Shown: positions 21,386 to 30,998, counted from the stretch's first letter. The stretch is DNA of 53,004 nt from an uncultured Clostridia bacterium (GCA_947629515.1 CANRDY010000008.1:1-53004); one strand, 5' to 3'. Made by a program: numbers and translations. The notes: generated by a model not told the origin, from the sequence alone.

Positions 21386-22417
21386 ATGAAGAAAATAGTA
21401 ACCATGGGCGAGATAATGCTCCGTCTTTCCACCCCGAACAATGAAAAGTTCATTCAGGCCGACGAGTTCGACGTCAACTACGGCGGAGGCGAAGCCAACG
21501 TAGCCGTATCGTGCGCGAACTACGGACACAAGGCAGAGTTCGTCACCGCCGTTCCCGACAACGAGATAGGCGAGTGCGCGGTAGCCGCTTTGAGAAAGTA
21601 CGGCGTTGAAGTCGACCACATTGCAAAGTGCGGCGAAAGATTGGGTATTTATTACCTCGAAACGGGCGCGTCGATGAGACCTTCCAAAGTAGTTTACGAC
21701 AGGGCGCACAGCTCCATATCCACGGCTACGGCAAAGGACTTCGACTTTGACGCTATCTTTGCGGACGCGGATTGGTTCCACTTCACGGGCATCACTCCCG
21801 CCGTATCCGACAGCGCGGCGATCCTCACCGAAGAGGCGTTGAAAGCCGCCAAAAAGCACGGCGTAAAGGTATCGGTAGACCTCAACTTCCGCAAGAAACT
21901 GTGGTCGAGCGAAAAGGCGCAGAAGGTCATGACCAACCTCATGAAGTACGTCGACGTGTGCATCGGCAACGAAGAGGACGCAGAGCTTGTGCTCGGCTTC
22001 AAGCCCGGCAAGACCGACGTAAAGAGCGGCGAGCTGGAGCTTGCGGGCTACAAGTCGATATTCGAGCAGATGATCGAAAAGTTCAACTTCGAGTACGCCG
22101 TCTCCTCGCTCCGCGTATCGCACTCGGCTTCCGATAACGGTTGGTCGGCGTGCATTTACAGCAGAGACACCAAGGAATTCTACCACAGCAAGACCTATCG
22201 CATAAGCCCCATAGTCGACAGAGTCGGCGGCGGCGACAGCTTTGCGGGCGGCGTTATAACGGGCTTCCTCGACGGCAAGGACTTCAAGGCGGCTCTCGAG
22301 TTCGGCGTTGCGGCTTCGGCTTTGAAGCACACCATTCCCGGCGACTTCAACCTTGTATCGAGAAAGGAAGTTGAAACGCTTGCGGGCGGCGACGGTTCGG
22401 GCAGGGTTCAACGCTAA
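21386..22417 (+). CDS. kdgK: 2-keto-3-deoxygluconate kinase, PfkB family
   Basis: The 343-residue enzyme phosphorylates 2-keto-3-deoxygluconate with ATP to KDPG, the substrate of the aldolase upstream. It has the ribokinase-fold start (KIVTMGEIMLRLSTP), the substrate lid region YGGGEANVAVS (about 32-42), the DLNFRKKLW strand and the PfkB signature DRVGGGDSFAGGVITG near the C-terminus with its catalytic Asp. AAAAGGAG precedes the start. No sigma-A promoter was recognised between the E array and the gene; transcription may come from the aldolase promoter or from within the repeats. Confidence 0.9.
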   Translation: MKKIVTMGEIMLRLSTPNNEKFIQADEFDVNYGGGEANVAVSCANYGHKAEFVTAVPDNEIGECAVAALRKYGVEVDHIAKCGERLGIYYLETGASMRPSKVVYDRAHSSISTATAKDFDFDAIFADADWFHFTGITPAVSDSAAILTEEALKAAKKHGVKVSVDLNFRKKLWSSEKAQKVMTNLMKYVDVCIGNEEDAELVLGFKPGKTDVKSGELELAGYKSIFEQMIEKFNFEYAVSSLRVSHSASDNGWSACIYSRDTKEFYHSKTYRISPIVDRVGGGDSFAGGVITGFLDGKDFKAALEFGVAASALKHTIPGDFNLVSRKEVETLAGGDGSGRVQR

Positions 22418-22476
22418 AACGATCCTTCTCCACGGGCGCGTACAAAACACAACATATATAAATAAATAACGCGTGC

Positions 22477-22507
22477 GCGGCGACCCGCCTTGCGGGCGGG
22501 TCGCCGC
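22477..22507. repeat. GC hairpin between kdgK and the isomerase gene
   Basis: GCGGCGACCCGCC pairs with GGCGGGTCGCCGC around a 5-base loop. It is followed by GAAAAAAC rather than T, so it is more likely an mRNA-stabilising hairpin than a terminator. Confidence 0.6.
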
Positions 22508-22596
22508 CGCGAAAAAACAATATCAAACCGTAAATTTTTTGCAATAGATTGCAAAACAGCCTTTGCGGGTCGCCGCAAAAGCGGGGGGAAAGGTCG

Positions 22597-23439
22597 TTGA
22601 AAATAGCGTTCCGCACGCACGATTTGGGCGTAAAGGGGTTAGACCCCGCAATTGAAAAGATGAAAGAGTGCGGCATATCCGCCGTTCAGCTCGTCGCGTA
22701 CAAGTTTTTGGACGAAATAAAGTACGCCCCCGGCGGCATCGACGGGGAGAGCGCAAGGCGCATAGGCGAAGCCCTTTCGAAAAACGGCGTGGAAGTGCCC
22801 CTTATAGGCGCGTACTTCAACCCCGTGCACTCCGACAAGCAAAAGGTTGCGCGCTGCAAGCGGGTTTTCGAAGAATATCTCGAATTTTCTTCGCTTCTGG
22901 GCTGCAACATAGTCGGCTCCGAAACGGGCAGTTTCAACGACGACAAGTGGACGTACAACCCCCTCAACCGCACCGAAGAGGCGTTGGAAGTTGTAATAAA
23001 CACCTTCCGCGATCTTGCCGATACAGCCGCGAAATACGGGGCGTATATCGGAATGGAAGGCGCGGCGGGGCACGTGTGTTACGACGTAAAGACGCTCGCC
23101 CGCGCGGTCGAAGGCGTGGGCAGAAGCAACGTAAAGATAATCTTCGACATATATAACTACCTCGACGCGTCCAACTATAAAGATTATATGGAAATTCTCG
23201 AAGAGGGGTTAAAGACCTTTTCGGGGCGCATATGCGTATTCCACATAAAGGACTGCGTGTTCGAAGAGGGCAAATTAAAGCAGGTCGCACCCGGTAAAGG
23301 CATGTTCGATTTCGATAAGATATTGGGCGCGATAAAGGGTTACGACGACGGGGCGACCCTCGTTCTTGAGGGCACCACGGGCGGGGATATAGTTCCCTGC
23401 ATGAACTTCATAAAAAACAAATGGGAGGAAATTAAATAA
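22597..23439 (+). CDS. TIM-barrel sugar isomerase/epimerase (AP endonuclease 2 family)
   Basis: The 280-residue protein belongs to the xylose-isomerase-like TIM-barrel family, usually metal-dependent sugar or sugar-acid isomerases/epimerases. The pattern includes KIAFRTHDLG, IGMEGAAGHVC, VKIIFDIYNYLD, ICVFHIKDC and LVLEGTTGG. The most likely start is TTG 22597, with GGGGGGAAAGG 4-15 bases before it; the earlier in-frame ATG 22549 has no site and would add an atypical N-terminus. It overlaps kduI by one base (TAATG), so it is probably a working part of uronate or pectin-sugar breakdown. Its substrate cannot be told. Confidence 0.8.
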   Translation: MKIAFRTHDLGVKGLDPAIEKMKECGISAVQLVAYKFLDEIKYAPGGIDGESARRIGEALSKNGVEVPLIGAYFNPVHSDKQKVARCKRVFEEYLEFSSLLGCNIVGSETGSFNDDKWTYNPLNRTEEALEVVINTFRDLADTAAKYGAYIGMEGAAGHVCYDVKTLARAVEGVGRSNVKIIFDIYNYLDASNYKDYMEILEEGLKTFSGRICVFHIKDCVFEEGKLKQVAPGKGMFDFDKILGAIKGYDDGATLVLEGTTGGDIVPCMNFIKNKWEEIK

Positions 23440-24308
23440 TGCAATTCGACGTAAGGTATGCAAATCATCCCGACGATTCCAAAAATTACGACACCAAGAC
23501 GCTCCGCGAGAAGTATCTCATCGAAAAGCTCTTCGCGGCGGACGACATACTTTTGACCTATTCCCATCAGGACAGGATAATAGCCGGCGGCGCGATGCCC
23601 GTTAAAAAGGTACTTTCTTTGGGCACTTTCAAAGAGCTTGCCACGGCGTACTTCCTCGAAAGGCGCGAAATGGGCGTTATAAACATAGGCGGCGCGGGCG
23701 TTATAAAGCTCGACGGCAAGAAGTACGATATAGGCTTCAAAGAGGGAATATATATCGGCATGGGAACCAAGGAGATAGAGTTCTCCTCGAACGATCCTTC
23801 GAACCCCGCCAAGTTCTACATCAACTCTTCTCCCGCGCACAAGAGCTATCCCACGGTAAAGATAGTAAAGCCCGTGGAGGGCGTTGAGCCGCCCGAGGGG
23901 GTAAGGTACTGCGTTCAAAGGCATTTGGGCGACCTTGCTTCCATAAACAAGCGCACAATCAACCAATTCATAATAGGCGACGTATGCGAGAGCTGTCAGC
24001 TTGCCATGGGCATGACCGAGATCGCCGAGGGATCGGCGTGGAACACTCTGCCCAGCCACACGCACGAGAGGAGAATGGAAGTATATATGTACTTCGAACT
24101 TCCCGAATCGGAAGCCGTCATTCACCTTATGGGACAGCCGCAGGAAACGCGCCACATAATAATGCACAACGAGCAGGCGGTAATTTCGCCGAGCTGGTCC
24201 ATACACAGCGGCGTTGGCACGCACAACTACACCTTTATCTGGGGTATGTGCGGCGAGAACCAGACTTATGATGATATGGACAATATTGCCACCCGCGATT
24301 TGAAGTAA
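23439..24308 (+). CDS. kduI: 5-keto-4-deoxyuronate isomerase
   Basis: The 289-residue cytoplasmic cupin-fold enzyme converts 4-deoxy-L-threo-5-hexosulose uronate (from unsaturated oligogalacturonides) to 2,5-diketo-3-deoxygluconate. The zinc-site motif SHTHERRME gives H207, H209 and E214, with another His in SIHSGVGTHNY. Length and sequence are typical of KduI. Its start overlaps the stop of the preceding isomerase, and GGAGG lies inside that gene. Its product is the KduD substrate; kduD is at 15332-16084. Confidence 0.95.
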   Translation: MQFDVRYANHPDDSKNYDTKTLREKYLIEKLFAADDILLTYSHQDRIIAGGAMPVKKVLSLGTFKELATAYFLERREMGVINIGGAGVIKLDGKKYDIGFKEGIYIGMGTKEIEFSSNDPSNPAKFYINSSPAHKSYPTVKIVKPVEGVEPPEGVRYCVQRHLGDLASINKRTINQFIIGDVCESCQLAMGMTEIAEGSAWNTLPSHTHERRMEVYMYFELPESEAVIHLMGQPQETRHIIMHNEQAVISPSWSIHSGVGTHNYTFIWGMCGENQTYDDMDNIATRDLK

Positions 24309-24311
24309 GCT

Positions 24312-24484
24312 GCCGTTAAACTTCGTATATGCTTCGTTCTGCTGTGTCGCGCTCCGCTTTTGCTCAGTCACTTACTTCATTGTAAGCTCCTGTCGCAAAA
24401 TGCTCACGCTCCTTGCATAACTCGCATCTCCGAAGTTTCTCACTTCGTAATTGCAATTGTAATTGTACCTTTCTCACTTCGTAC
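24312..24484 (-). repeat. Family B repeat
   Basis: Starts three bases after the kduI stop. Contains CTTAC-TTCATT-GTAAG (24371-24386) and CGAAGT-TTCTC-ACTTCG. Confidence 0.7.
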
Positions 24485-24524
24485 GGGCAAGGTCGACCGA
24501 GCGTTCTAAACTCCCCATTCGCGC

Positions 24525-24805
24525 CTCGCTACCCCTACCCTCGCCCTCCCCCTCCGAGGCGGAAGGGGAGGGAATGGAAGAAAGAACAGGGTCGAGTGTG
24601 GACTTCTTAAAACAGCACAGTGCGCTGTTTTGCTACACGAGATGAGTTCGCGCAAATGTCCGCGCGAACGGTGCCCGAGGCGGTTGTTGCCCTTACAACC
24701 GACGAGAAAGGGAACACAAGGGAGGGGGTTTTCGCTTAATGTTGAACAGCCTCTCCGCCGTATTATCGCAACGCTGTTAAGACACATGGTCAAGCGGAAC
24801 GCTTG
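24525..24805 (+). repeat. Family H, I and A repeats in series
   Basis: H tract (CCCTCCCC...GGGGAGGG, 24528-24575), family I copy (24603-24710; third hairpin CGGTTGT/ACAACCG), family A copy (24735-24805). Confidence 0.65.
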
Positions 24806-24842
24806 CTCTTTGAAACGCGAACCCACTTCCAAATAATAATCA

Positions 24843-24990
24843 CCTTAACTTTTTTGCGGCAGCAAAAAAATTTCACTTTTGCCGCAAGGCAAAAATTTCA
24901 CTTGCACGAAGTGCAAATTTCACTTTTTTGCGGCAGCAAAAAAATTTCACCGCGGCGCAAGCCGCAAACCTTGCGGCGCAAGCCGCCCAC
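24843..24990 (+). repeat. Family E hairpin array
   Basis: Stems TTTTTTGC/GCAAAAAA, TTTTGCC/GGCAAAA, GCAC/GTGC, TTTTTTGC/GCAAAAAA and GCGGC/GCCGC, linked by AAATTTCAC(TT). It ends 66 bases before the ABC ATPase start. The gap 24309-25055 is otherwise B, H, I and A repeats. Confidence 0.8.
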
Positions 24991-25055
24991 TTCCACCGCA
25001 AACGGCTTTTACGCCGGGGAAAAATAAAAAAATTTTTATGAGGAAATAAATAAAA

Positions 25056-26153
25056 ATGGCACAACTTTCATTCAGAAACATCAACAAGGTGTATCCCAAC
25101 GGTTTCCACGCCGTGCACGATTTCAACCTCGAAATCAACGACGGCGAGTTCATCTGCCTCGTCGGTTCGTCCGGCTGCGGAAAGTCGACCACTCTCCGTA
25201 TGGTAGCGGGTCTTGAGGATATCACCGCAGGCGAATTCTACATCGACGGACAGCTCGCAAACCAGATGTCGTCCCGCGACAGGGGAATAGCGATGGTATT
25301 CCAGTCCTACGCGCTCTATCCCCACCTCACGGTGTACGAAAACCTCGCTTTCGGACTTACGCTCGAAGGCATCGACGCGGATATCATCGACGAAAAGGTG
25401 CAGGCGACCGCTAAGATACTCGGACTTACCGAGTATCTCGAAAGGTTCCCCCGCGCTCTCTCCGGCGGTCAGTGCCAGCGTGTTGCCGTAGGTCGTGCGC
25501 TCATAAGAAAGGTCAAGATCTTCCTTATGGACGAACCTCTTTCCAACCTCGACGCAAAACAGCGCGTTACGATGCGTTCCGAAATCAAGCAGATCCACCG
25601 CTCGGTAGGCGCAACGACCATCTACGTCACCCACGACCAGACCGAAGCTATGACGATGTCCGACAGGATAGTCGTTATGAACGCGGGCAGGATCCAGCAG
25701 ACGGGCACCCCCTACGAGCTGTATTTCTATCCCCAAAACCTCTTCGTGGCGGGCTTCATAGGCGAGCCTCCCATGAACTTCATTCGCGGAACGGTAGAGG
25801 GCGGCAAGCTCAAAACCGAAGCCCTCGAATTAGACCTCAAACCCATAGTCGACGACGTAGCGTCCATCGAGGGCAAAAAGGTCGTGTTCGCGTTCCGTCC
25901 CGAGGCTATCACCGTCGACACCAAGGGCAAGGATAAGTATGTGATCGACTCGCAGGTCGACTTGACAGAGCTTTTGGGCGACACCACCAACGTATACGCC
26001 AACGTCGGCGACGTCAACGTCATACTCAAGGTCAACCCTCACCACGCGCCCGAAATGGGCAGCGCGTTCAGCTTTGCCGTTCCCTACAACGCCGCTTACG
26101 TGTTCGACGCCGAAACCGAGCTTGTCGTTCCCAGCAGCCTCAAACGGCACTGA
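25056..26153 (+). CDS. Sugar ABC transporter ATPase, MsmX/UgpC type
   Basis: The 365-residue ATPase drives carbohydrate import from the cytoplasmic side. It has Walker A GSSGCGKST (37-45), a Q-loop (VFQSYALYPHLTV), signature LSGGQCQR (QRQ is usual, so QCQR is a variant), Walker B IFLMDEPLSNLD, switch His in VTHDQTEA, and a C-terminal MalK-like OB domain (about 240-365). It probably serves the permease pair at 33720-35762, 8 kb away. A second ATPase of the same family is at 39920. MsmX-type ATPases often serve several importers. The start ATG 25056 has GAGGAAATAAA upstream. Confidence 0.92.
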   Translation: MAQLSFRNINKVYPNGFHAVHDFNLEINDGEFICLVGSSGCGKSTTLRMVAGLEDITAGEFYIDGQLANQMSSRDRGIAMVFQSYALYPHLTVYENLAFGLTLEGIDADIIDEKVQATAKILGLTEYLERFPRALSGGQCQRVAVGRALIRKVKIFLMDEPLSNLDAKQRVTMRSEIKQIHRSVGATTIYVTHDQTEAMTMSDRIVVMNAGRIQQTGTPYELYFYPQNLFVAGFIGEPPMNFIRGTVEGGKLKTEALELDLKPIVDDVASIEGKKVVFAFRPEAITVDTKGKDKYVIDSQVDLTELLGDTTNVYANVGDVNVILKVNPHHAPEMGSAFSFAVPYNAAYVFDAETELVVPSSLKRH

Positions 26154-26232
26154 TCGTATATTGACCGTACACCCCACGGGCGGAAATTTTGCGGCGGGAT
26201 ATTCCTTGCCGCTCCGTCGCTGAGCCTCAAAA

Positions 26233-26298
26233 GCGCGATATATACGCCCGAAAAGCGCGATATATGTGCTTAAAAACAGCGATATATATGCTTAAAAA
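26233..26298 (+). repeat. Three tandem 22-bp repeats upstream of uxaB
   Basis: Units at 26233, 26255 and 26277, each about GCGCGATATATxxGCTTAAAAA (20-22 bases) with a conserved GCGATATAT core. The 22-bp spacing (two helix turns) puts each core on the same DNA face. They end 57 bases before the uxaB start and may be regulator sites; no sigma-A promoter was convincingly seen nearby. Confidence 0.7.
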
Positions 26299-26354
26299 GC
26301 GCGAAAGCGCGGGTAAAATTCGCCCACATAAAAATCAAATCGGAGATAAAAATT

Positions 26355-27806
26355 ATGGAACTTCTCGGTAGAAAGACGCAAAAGGGTATACCCGAAAGAA
26401 AGATAAAGATATTGCAGTTCGGCGAGGGCAACTTTTTGAGGGCGTTCGTCGAGTGGATAATACAGGACCTCAACGATAAGGGCGCGATAAACGCCAACGT
26501 CGCCGTCGTTCAGCCCATGCCCATGGGCAGAGTTGCCGATCTTGCCGCGCAGGACGGGCTTTACACCGTAAGGCTCGAGGGCATCGACGGGGGCAAACAG
26601 GTCAAAAAGAGCGAGATAATCAACGTTATAGGCGACTGCGTGAACCCCTTTACGCAGTATGAACACTTCCTCTCGTACGGCGAGAGCGAGGACTTGCAGA
26701 TAATAATTTCCAACACCACCGAGGCGGGCATAGCCGTCGATCCCACCGACACGGACTTTACCGTCTGCCCCAAGAGCTATCCCGGCAAACTCCTCGCGCT
26801 GTTGAAGCGCAGGTACGATAAATTCAACGGCGATCCCCAAAAAGGGCTTGCCATAATCCCGTGCGAGCTTATCGACAACAACGGCGACGAGCTGTACAGA
26901 TGCCTCACCGAGCTTGCCAAAATAAACAAGATGGACGAAAAGTTCATCAGGTGGATGCAGACGGCAAACCACTTCACCTCGACCCTCGTCGACAGAATAG
27001 TCCCCGGCTATCCGAGAAACGAGATAGAGCAGATACAAAAGGAGACGGGATATATCGACAACAACGTCGTAAAGGGCGAAATATTCCACCTTTGGGTGCT
27101 CAAAAAAGAGCCGTTCATTCAAAAGGTGTTCCCCGCCGATTCGACGGGTCTCAACGTCATATTCGCCGACGACATAAAGCCCTATAAGCAGAGAAAGGTC
27201 AAAATACTCAACGGTTCGCACACCGCCATGGTTCCCGTCGCATACCTTTGCGGCATCGACACCGTGGGCGAAGCCGTGAGCGATCCCGTAATAGGCAAGT
27301 ACGTGCGCGACTTCGTGTTCAACGAGGTAAACCCCACGATAGATCTGCCCGCAGACCAGATGACGGCTTTTGCCAACAGCGTTATAGAGAGGTATCAAAA
27401 CCCCTTTATCCGCCACGAGCTTATGTCGATAGCCCTCAACTCCACCACCAAGTTCAGAACGAGGATACTTCCCACCCTCGAAGACTACGTTCGCATAAAC
27501 AAGACTTTGCCCGAACACGTGCTGTTCAGCTTTGCGGCTATGGTCGTATTCCACAAGGGCAAGAGGGGCGAGGCGGACATAGAGCTTAAAGACGACCCCG
27601 CATACCTTGCAAAGTGGAAGGCTATGTGGGCGAACTTCAACGGCGACTACGCCGCCCTCGCAAAAGAGGCTCTCGGCTGGAAAGAGGCGTGGGAGACCGA
27701 TATGAACGCCATTCACCCCGAGATAACGGCAAAGGTCGCAAAGTACCTTGAAGCCATCGAAAAGAAGGGCATGAGAAAAGCTGTCGAGGAATTCGTAAAT
27801 GGTTAA
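26355..27806 (+). CDS. uxaB: Tagaturonate reductase (altronate oxidoreductase)
   Basis: The 483-residue mannitol-dehydrogenase-family enzyme reduces tagaturonate to altronate with NADH, the second step of galacturonate catabolism. The N-terminal nucleotide-binding region has KILQFGEGNFLRAFVEWIIQ; the C-terminal domain has the family pattern KILNGSHTAMVPVAYLCGID, containing the catalytic-lysine region. GGAG precedes ATG 26355. It overlaps uxaA by 8 bases, so the two are translationally coupled. Fructuronate reductase is an alternative from family alone, but the uxaA/uxaC neighbours favour UxaB. Confidence 0.92.
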   Translation: MELLGRKTQKGIPERKIKILQFGEGNFLRAFVEWIIQDLNDKGAINANVAVVQPMPMGRVADLAAQDGLYTVRLEGIDGGKQVKKSEIINVIGDCVNPFTQYEHFLSYGESEDLQIIISNTTEAGIAVDPTDTDFTVCPKSYPGKLLALLKRRYDKFNGDPQKGLAIIPCELIDNNGDELYRCLTELAKINKMDEKFIRWMQTANHFTSTLVDRIVPGYPRNEIEQIQKETGYIDNNVVKGEIFHLWVLKKEPFIQKVFPADSTGLNVIFADDIKPYKQRKVKILNGSHTAMVPVAYLCGIDTVGEAVSDPVIGKYVRDFVFNEVNPTIDLPADQMTAFANSVIERYQNPFIRHELMSIALNSTTKFRTRILPTLEDYVRINKTLPEHVLFSFAAMVVFHKGKRGEADIELKDDPAYLAKWKAMWANFNGDYAALAKEALGWKEAWETDMNAIHPEITAKVAKYLEAIEKKGMRKAVEEFVNG

Positions 27807-29271
27807 AAAGACGATAATAATAAACGCGCTCGACAACGTAGCCGTTGCCCTTACCGACCTTAAAAAGGGCGAAGCATACGAGGGCGTGACCCTTATCGAA
27901 GATATAACAAAGGGTCATAAGTTCGCGTTGAGGGCGATAAAGGCGGGGGAGAACGTCATTAAGTACGGCAATCCCATCGCCCACGCCACGCAGGACATAA
28001 AGGCGGGCGAGCACGTTCACACGCACAACGTAAAGACCAACTTAAAGGGCGAACTCGAATACACCTATCACAAGGTCGAAACGGGGCTTAAACCCGTAAA
28101 AAAGCGCACGGTAATGGTATATCCCCGCGCCAACGGCGACGTGGGCATAAGGAACGAGCTGTGGGTAATTCCCACCGTCGGCTGCGTCAACGGACAGGCT
28201 AAACTCATTGTCGAAACTTTCAGGCAGAAGTACGGCGAAGAGGGCTTCGACGGCGTGTTCACCTACACTCACCCCTACGGCTGTTCCCAGCTCGGCGAGG
28301 ACCACGAGCGCACAAAGCTCATCTTGCAGAAGATGGTTCGCCATCCCAACGCGGGCGGCGTGCTCGTTCTGGGACTTGGGTGCGAAAACAACCAGATGTC
28401 GGCATTTAAGGAAAGCCTCGGAAAGGTCGACGAAGCGAGGGTAAAATTCCTCGTATGTCAGGAGTCGGACGACGAAATTTCTGACGGCGTGGAGCTTTTG
28501 CGGCAGATAGCCCAAACGGTAAAGGGCGACAAGAGGGTCGAAAGGGATATCTCCTGTCTCAAAGTCGGGCTTAAATGCGGCGGAAGCGACGGGCTTTCGG
28601 GAATAACCGCAAATCCGCTCGTCGGCAGGTTCTCCGACTATATCGTTGCGGCGGGCGGCACGACCGTTCTTTCGGAAGTTCCCGAGATGTTCGGCGCGGA
28701 ACAGCTGCTCATGAACAGGGCAAAGGATCGAAAGACCTTCGAAAAGGTGGTAAAGCTCATCAACGAGTTCAAGGAATACTTCATTCGCAACGGGCAGGAA
28801 GTTTACGAGAACCCCTCGCCCGGCAACAAGGCGGGCGGCATAACCACCCTCGAGGACAAATCTCTCGGCTGCACGCAGAAATCGGGCTCGGGTCCCGTCG
28901 AGGACGTCGTGTTCGACGACGGCTTCGTCACGAGCAAGGGGCTTAACCTTTTGAACGGCCCCGGCAACGATATGTGCGCCGTTACCAATATAGCGGCGGC
29001 GGGCTGTCACCTCGTGCTGTTCACAACGGGCAGGGGCACGCCCTTCGGCGGCTTCGTTCCCACGGTCAAAATAGCCACCAATTCCGACCTTGCGGCAAAA
29101 AAAGCCAATTGGATAGACTTTAACGCGGGCGCGGTGCTCGAAAGCGATTTCGATACTCAGCTCGAAAAGCTCATCGACCTCGTCGTCGATATAGCGGGCG
29201 GCAAAAAGACCAAAAACGAACTCAACCACACCAAAGAAATTGCCATTTTCAAAACGGGGGTAACTTTATAA
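27799..29271 (+). CDS. uxaA: Altronate dehydratase
   Basis: The 490-residue cytoplasmic enzyme dehydrates altronate to 2-keto-3-deoxygluconate, using Fe2+ or another metal. The N-terminal SAF domain is about 1-90 (LKKGEAYEGVTLIEDITKGHKFALR, HVHTHNVKT); the C-terminal UxaA/GarD domain includes THPYGCSQLGEDHERT, LGLGCENNQ, KCGGSDGLSGITANP and TTGRGTPFGGFVPTVKI. It starts inside uxaB and its stop overlaps the uxaC ATG, so it is the middle of a tightly coupled operon. Confidence 0.94.
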   Translation: MVKKTIIINALDNVAVALTDLKKGEAYEGVTLIEDITKGHKFALRAIKAGENVIKYGNPIAHATQDIKAGEHVHTHNVKTNLKGELEYTYHKVETGLKPVKKRTVMVYPRANGDVGIRNELWVIPTVGCVNGQAKLIVETFRQKYGEEGFDGVFTYTHPYGCSQLGEDHERTKLILQKMVRHPNAGGVLVLGLGCENNQMSAFKESLGKVDEARVKFLVCQESDDEISDGVELLRQIAQTVKGDKRVERDISCLKVGLKCGGSDGLSGITANPLVGRFSDYIVAAGGTTVLSEVPEMFGAEQLLMNRAKDRKTFEKVVKLINEFKEYFIRNGQEVYENPSPGNKAGGITTLEDKSLGCTQKSGSGPVEDVVFDDGFVTSKGLNLLNGPGNDMCAVTNIAAAGCHLVLFTTGRGTPFGGFVPTVKIATNSDLAAKKANWIDFNAGAVLESDFDTQLEKLIDLVVDIAGGKKTKNELNHTKEIAIFKTGVTL

Positions 29272-30683
29272 TGAAAGAATTTATGGATAAAGATTTCCTT
29301 TTGGACACTCAGACGGCTCAGAAGCTCTATCACGAGCACGCCGAAAAGATGCCCATAATAGACTATCACTGCCACCTGCAGCCCAAGGAGATATACGAGG
29401 ACAAGAAGTTCCGCAATCTCGCCGAGGTATGGCTGGGCGCGGGCGACAGGTACGGCGACCACTACAAGTGGCGCGCGCTCCGCGCACGCGGGTATGAAGA
29501 GGATTCCATATCGGGTCCCGACGACGACTACAAGAAGTTTTTGCAGTTCGCCGAGTCCATGCCCTACTTCGTGGGCAACCCGCTCTATCACTGGTCGCAC
29601 CTCGAAATGCGCAGATACTTCGGCATCGACGACATAATCAACGCCGAAAACGCCGAAAAGATCTGGAAGAAAGCCAACAAAGTGCTCGAAACGCTCACCG
29701 CGCGCGAGATGATGTACAAGTTCAACGTAAAGACGGTGTGCACTACCGACGACCCCGTCGACAGCCTCGAATGGCACGCAAAGATGAACGCCGACAAGAC
29801 GTTGAAAGTTCGCGTCCGTCCCGCGTTCCGCCCCGACAAGGCGATAAACGTCGAACTTTCGTGGTTCGCAAGCTGGGTAAATCAGCTCGCGGGGGTAGTG
29901 GGCAGACCCATAAACGACCTCGACGGACTGCTTTCCGCCCTTGCGGACAGAATTAAGTTCTTCGACGGTATGGGGTCGAAACTGTCCGATCACGCGCTCG
30001 ACGTCGTGTGCTACGCGCCCGCGACCTATGCCGAGGCGAACGCCGTGTTCCGGAAGGGAATGAAGGGCGAAAAGATAAGCGCGGAAGAGCAGGATAAGTA
30101 CAAGGGCTTTGTGCTCGTCGCGCTCGCAAAGGAATACGCCAAGTACGGCTGGGTACAGCAGTATCATATCGGCGCGCTCCGCAACAATTCCAAGAGCATG
30201 CTCGAAAAGATAGGTCCCGACACGGGCTTCGACGCCATCGAGGACGCGGTGTATATGGAGAAGCTGTCTGCGCTGTTGGGCGAACTCGACAAGGACGGCA
30301 ACATGCCCAAGACCATACTTTACTGTCTGAACCCGCGCGACAACTACGCGTTGACGGTGCTTGCGGGCTGCTTCCAGAAAGAGGGCGTAAAGGGCAGAGT
30401 GCAGGTCGGCACGGCGTGGTGGTTCCTCGATCAGCTCGACGGAATGAGGCAGAACCTCGAAACGCTCATGCAGGTGGGGCTTGTGTCGCAGTCGGTTGGA
30501 ATGTTGACCGACAGCCGTTCCTTCCTTGCGTATCCCCGCCACGAGTATTACAGGCGTTTGCTCTGCCAGATGTTCGGCAGGCTTGTCGAAAGCGGACAAT
30601 ATCCCGCCTCTGAGCTTGACCGTCTCGGCAAGATAGTGGAGGATATTTGTTATAACAACGCGGCGGAGTACTTCGGCTTCTGA
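29271..30683 (+). CDS. uxaC: Uronate isomerase
   Basis: The 470-residue amidohydrolase-superfamily isomerase converts D-galacturonate to tagaturonate (and glucuronate to fructuronate), the first step of the pathway. The metal-site motif is IDYHCHLQPKEI near residue 30, with GAGDRYGDHYKWRALRARG after it and the C-terminal LTDSRSFLAYPRHEYYRR. Length is standard. It overlaps uxaA by one base (TAATG). About 280 bases after its stop, past a family B repeat, is a strong terminator that probably ends the uxaBAC transcript. Confidence 0.95.
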   Translation: MKEFMDKDFLLDTQTAQKLYHEHAEKMPIIDYHCHLQPKEIYEDKKFRNLAEVWLGAGDRYGDHYKWRALRARGYEEDSISGPDDDYKKFLQFAESMPYFVGNPLYHWSHLEMRRYFGIDDIINAENAEKIWKKANKVLETLTAREMMYKFNVKTVCTTDDPVDSLEWHAKMNADKTLKVRVRPAFRPDKAINVELSWFASWVNQLAGVVGRPINDLDGLLSALADRIKFFDGMGSKLSDHALDVVCYAPATYAEANAVFRKGMKGEKISAEEQDKYKGFVLVALAKEYAKYGWVQQYHIGALRNNSKSMLEKIGPDTGFDAIEDAVYMEKLSALLGELDKDGNMPKTILYCLNPRDNYALTVLAGCFQKEGVKGRVQVGTAWWFLDQLDGMRQNLETLMQVGLVSQSVGMLTDSRSFLAYPRHEYYRRLLCQMFGRLVESGQYPASELDRLGKIVEDICYNNAAEYFGF

Positions 30684-30968
30684 CTGCCGTAAACTTCGTA
30701 TATGCTTCGTTCTGCGGTGTCGCGCTTGCGTTTTTGCTCAGTCACTTACGTCATTGTAAGCTCCTTTCGCAAAATCCGCGCGCTCCTTGCATAACTCGCA
30801 TCTCCGAAGTTTCTCACTTCGTACAGCTGCCGCAAAGCTCGAATAAGCTACGCAATACTGTGTTGAACATCGCTCCGCCTTGTTCGTGTACTTCATTGTA
30901 CACTCGCTTCGGTCGTCGCTCGTTCGCCTTGTCTTGCTTGCTTCTTCGAACTTTCCAACTTCGTACAT
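30684..30968 (-). repeat. Family B repeat (two units), in the uxaC 3' region
   Basis: Has CTTAC-GTCATT-GTAAG (30745-30760), CGAAGT-TTCTC-ACTTCG and GTGTAC-TTCATT-GTACAC. The minus strand shows a 101-codon frame, judged to be a repeat shadow. Confidence 0.7.
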
Positions 30969-30998
30969 AATCCCGCGCCTGCGTGCGCGGGATTTTTT
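30969..30998 (+). terminator. Rho-independent terminator of the uxaBAC operon
   Basis: AATCCCGCGC pairs with GCGCGGGATT around CTGCGT, with a run of six T at the 3' side. The strongest terminator in this part of the window. Confidence 0.85.

Noticed and set aside
22477-22507. Terminator between kdgK and the isomerase gene
   Set aside because: Strong stem but followed by GAAAAAAC on the plus strand; no T-tract in either direction.
24843-25055. Riboswitch upstream of the ABC ATPase
   Set aside because: No conserved core of a known riboswitch class was recognised; the region is a family E array plus a short leader.
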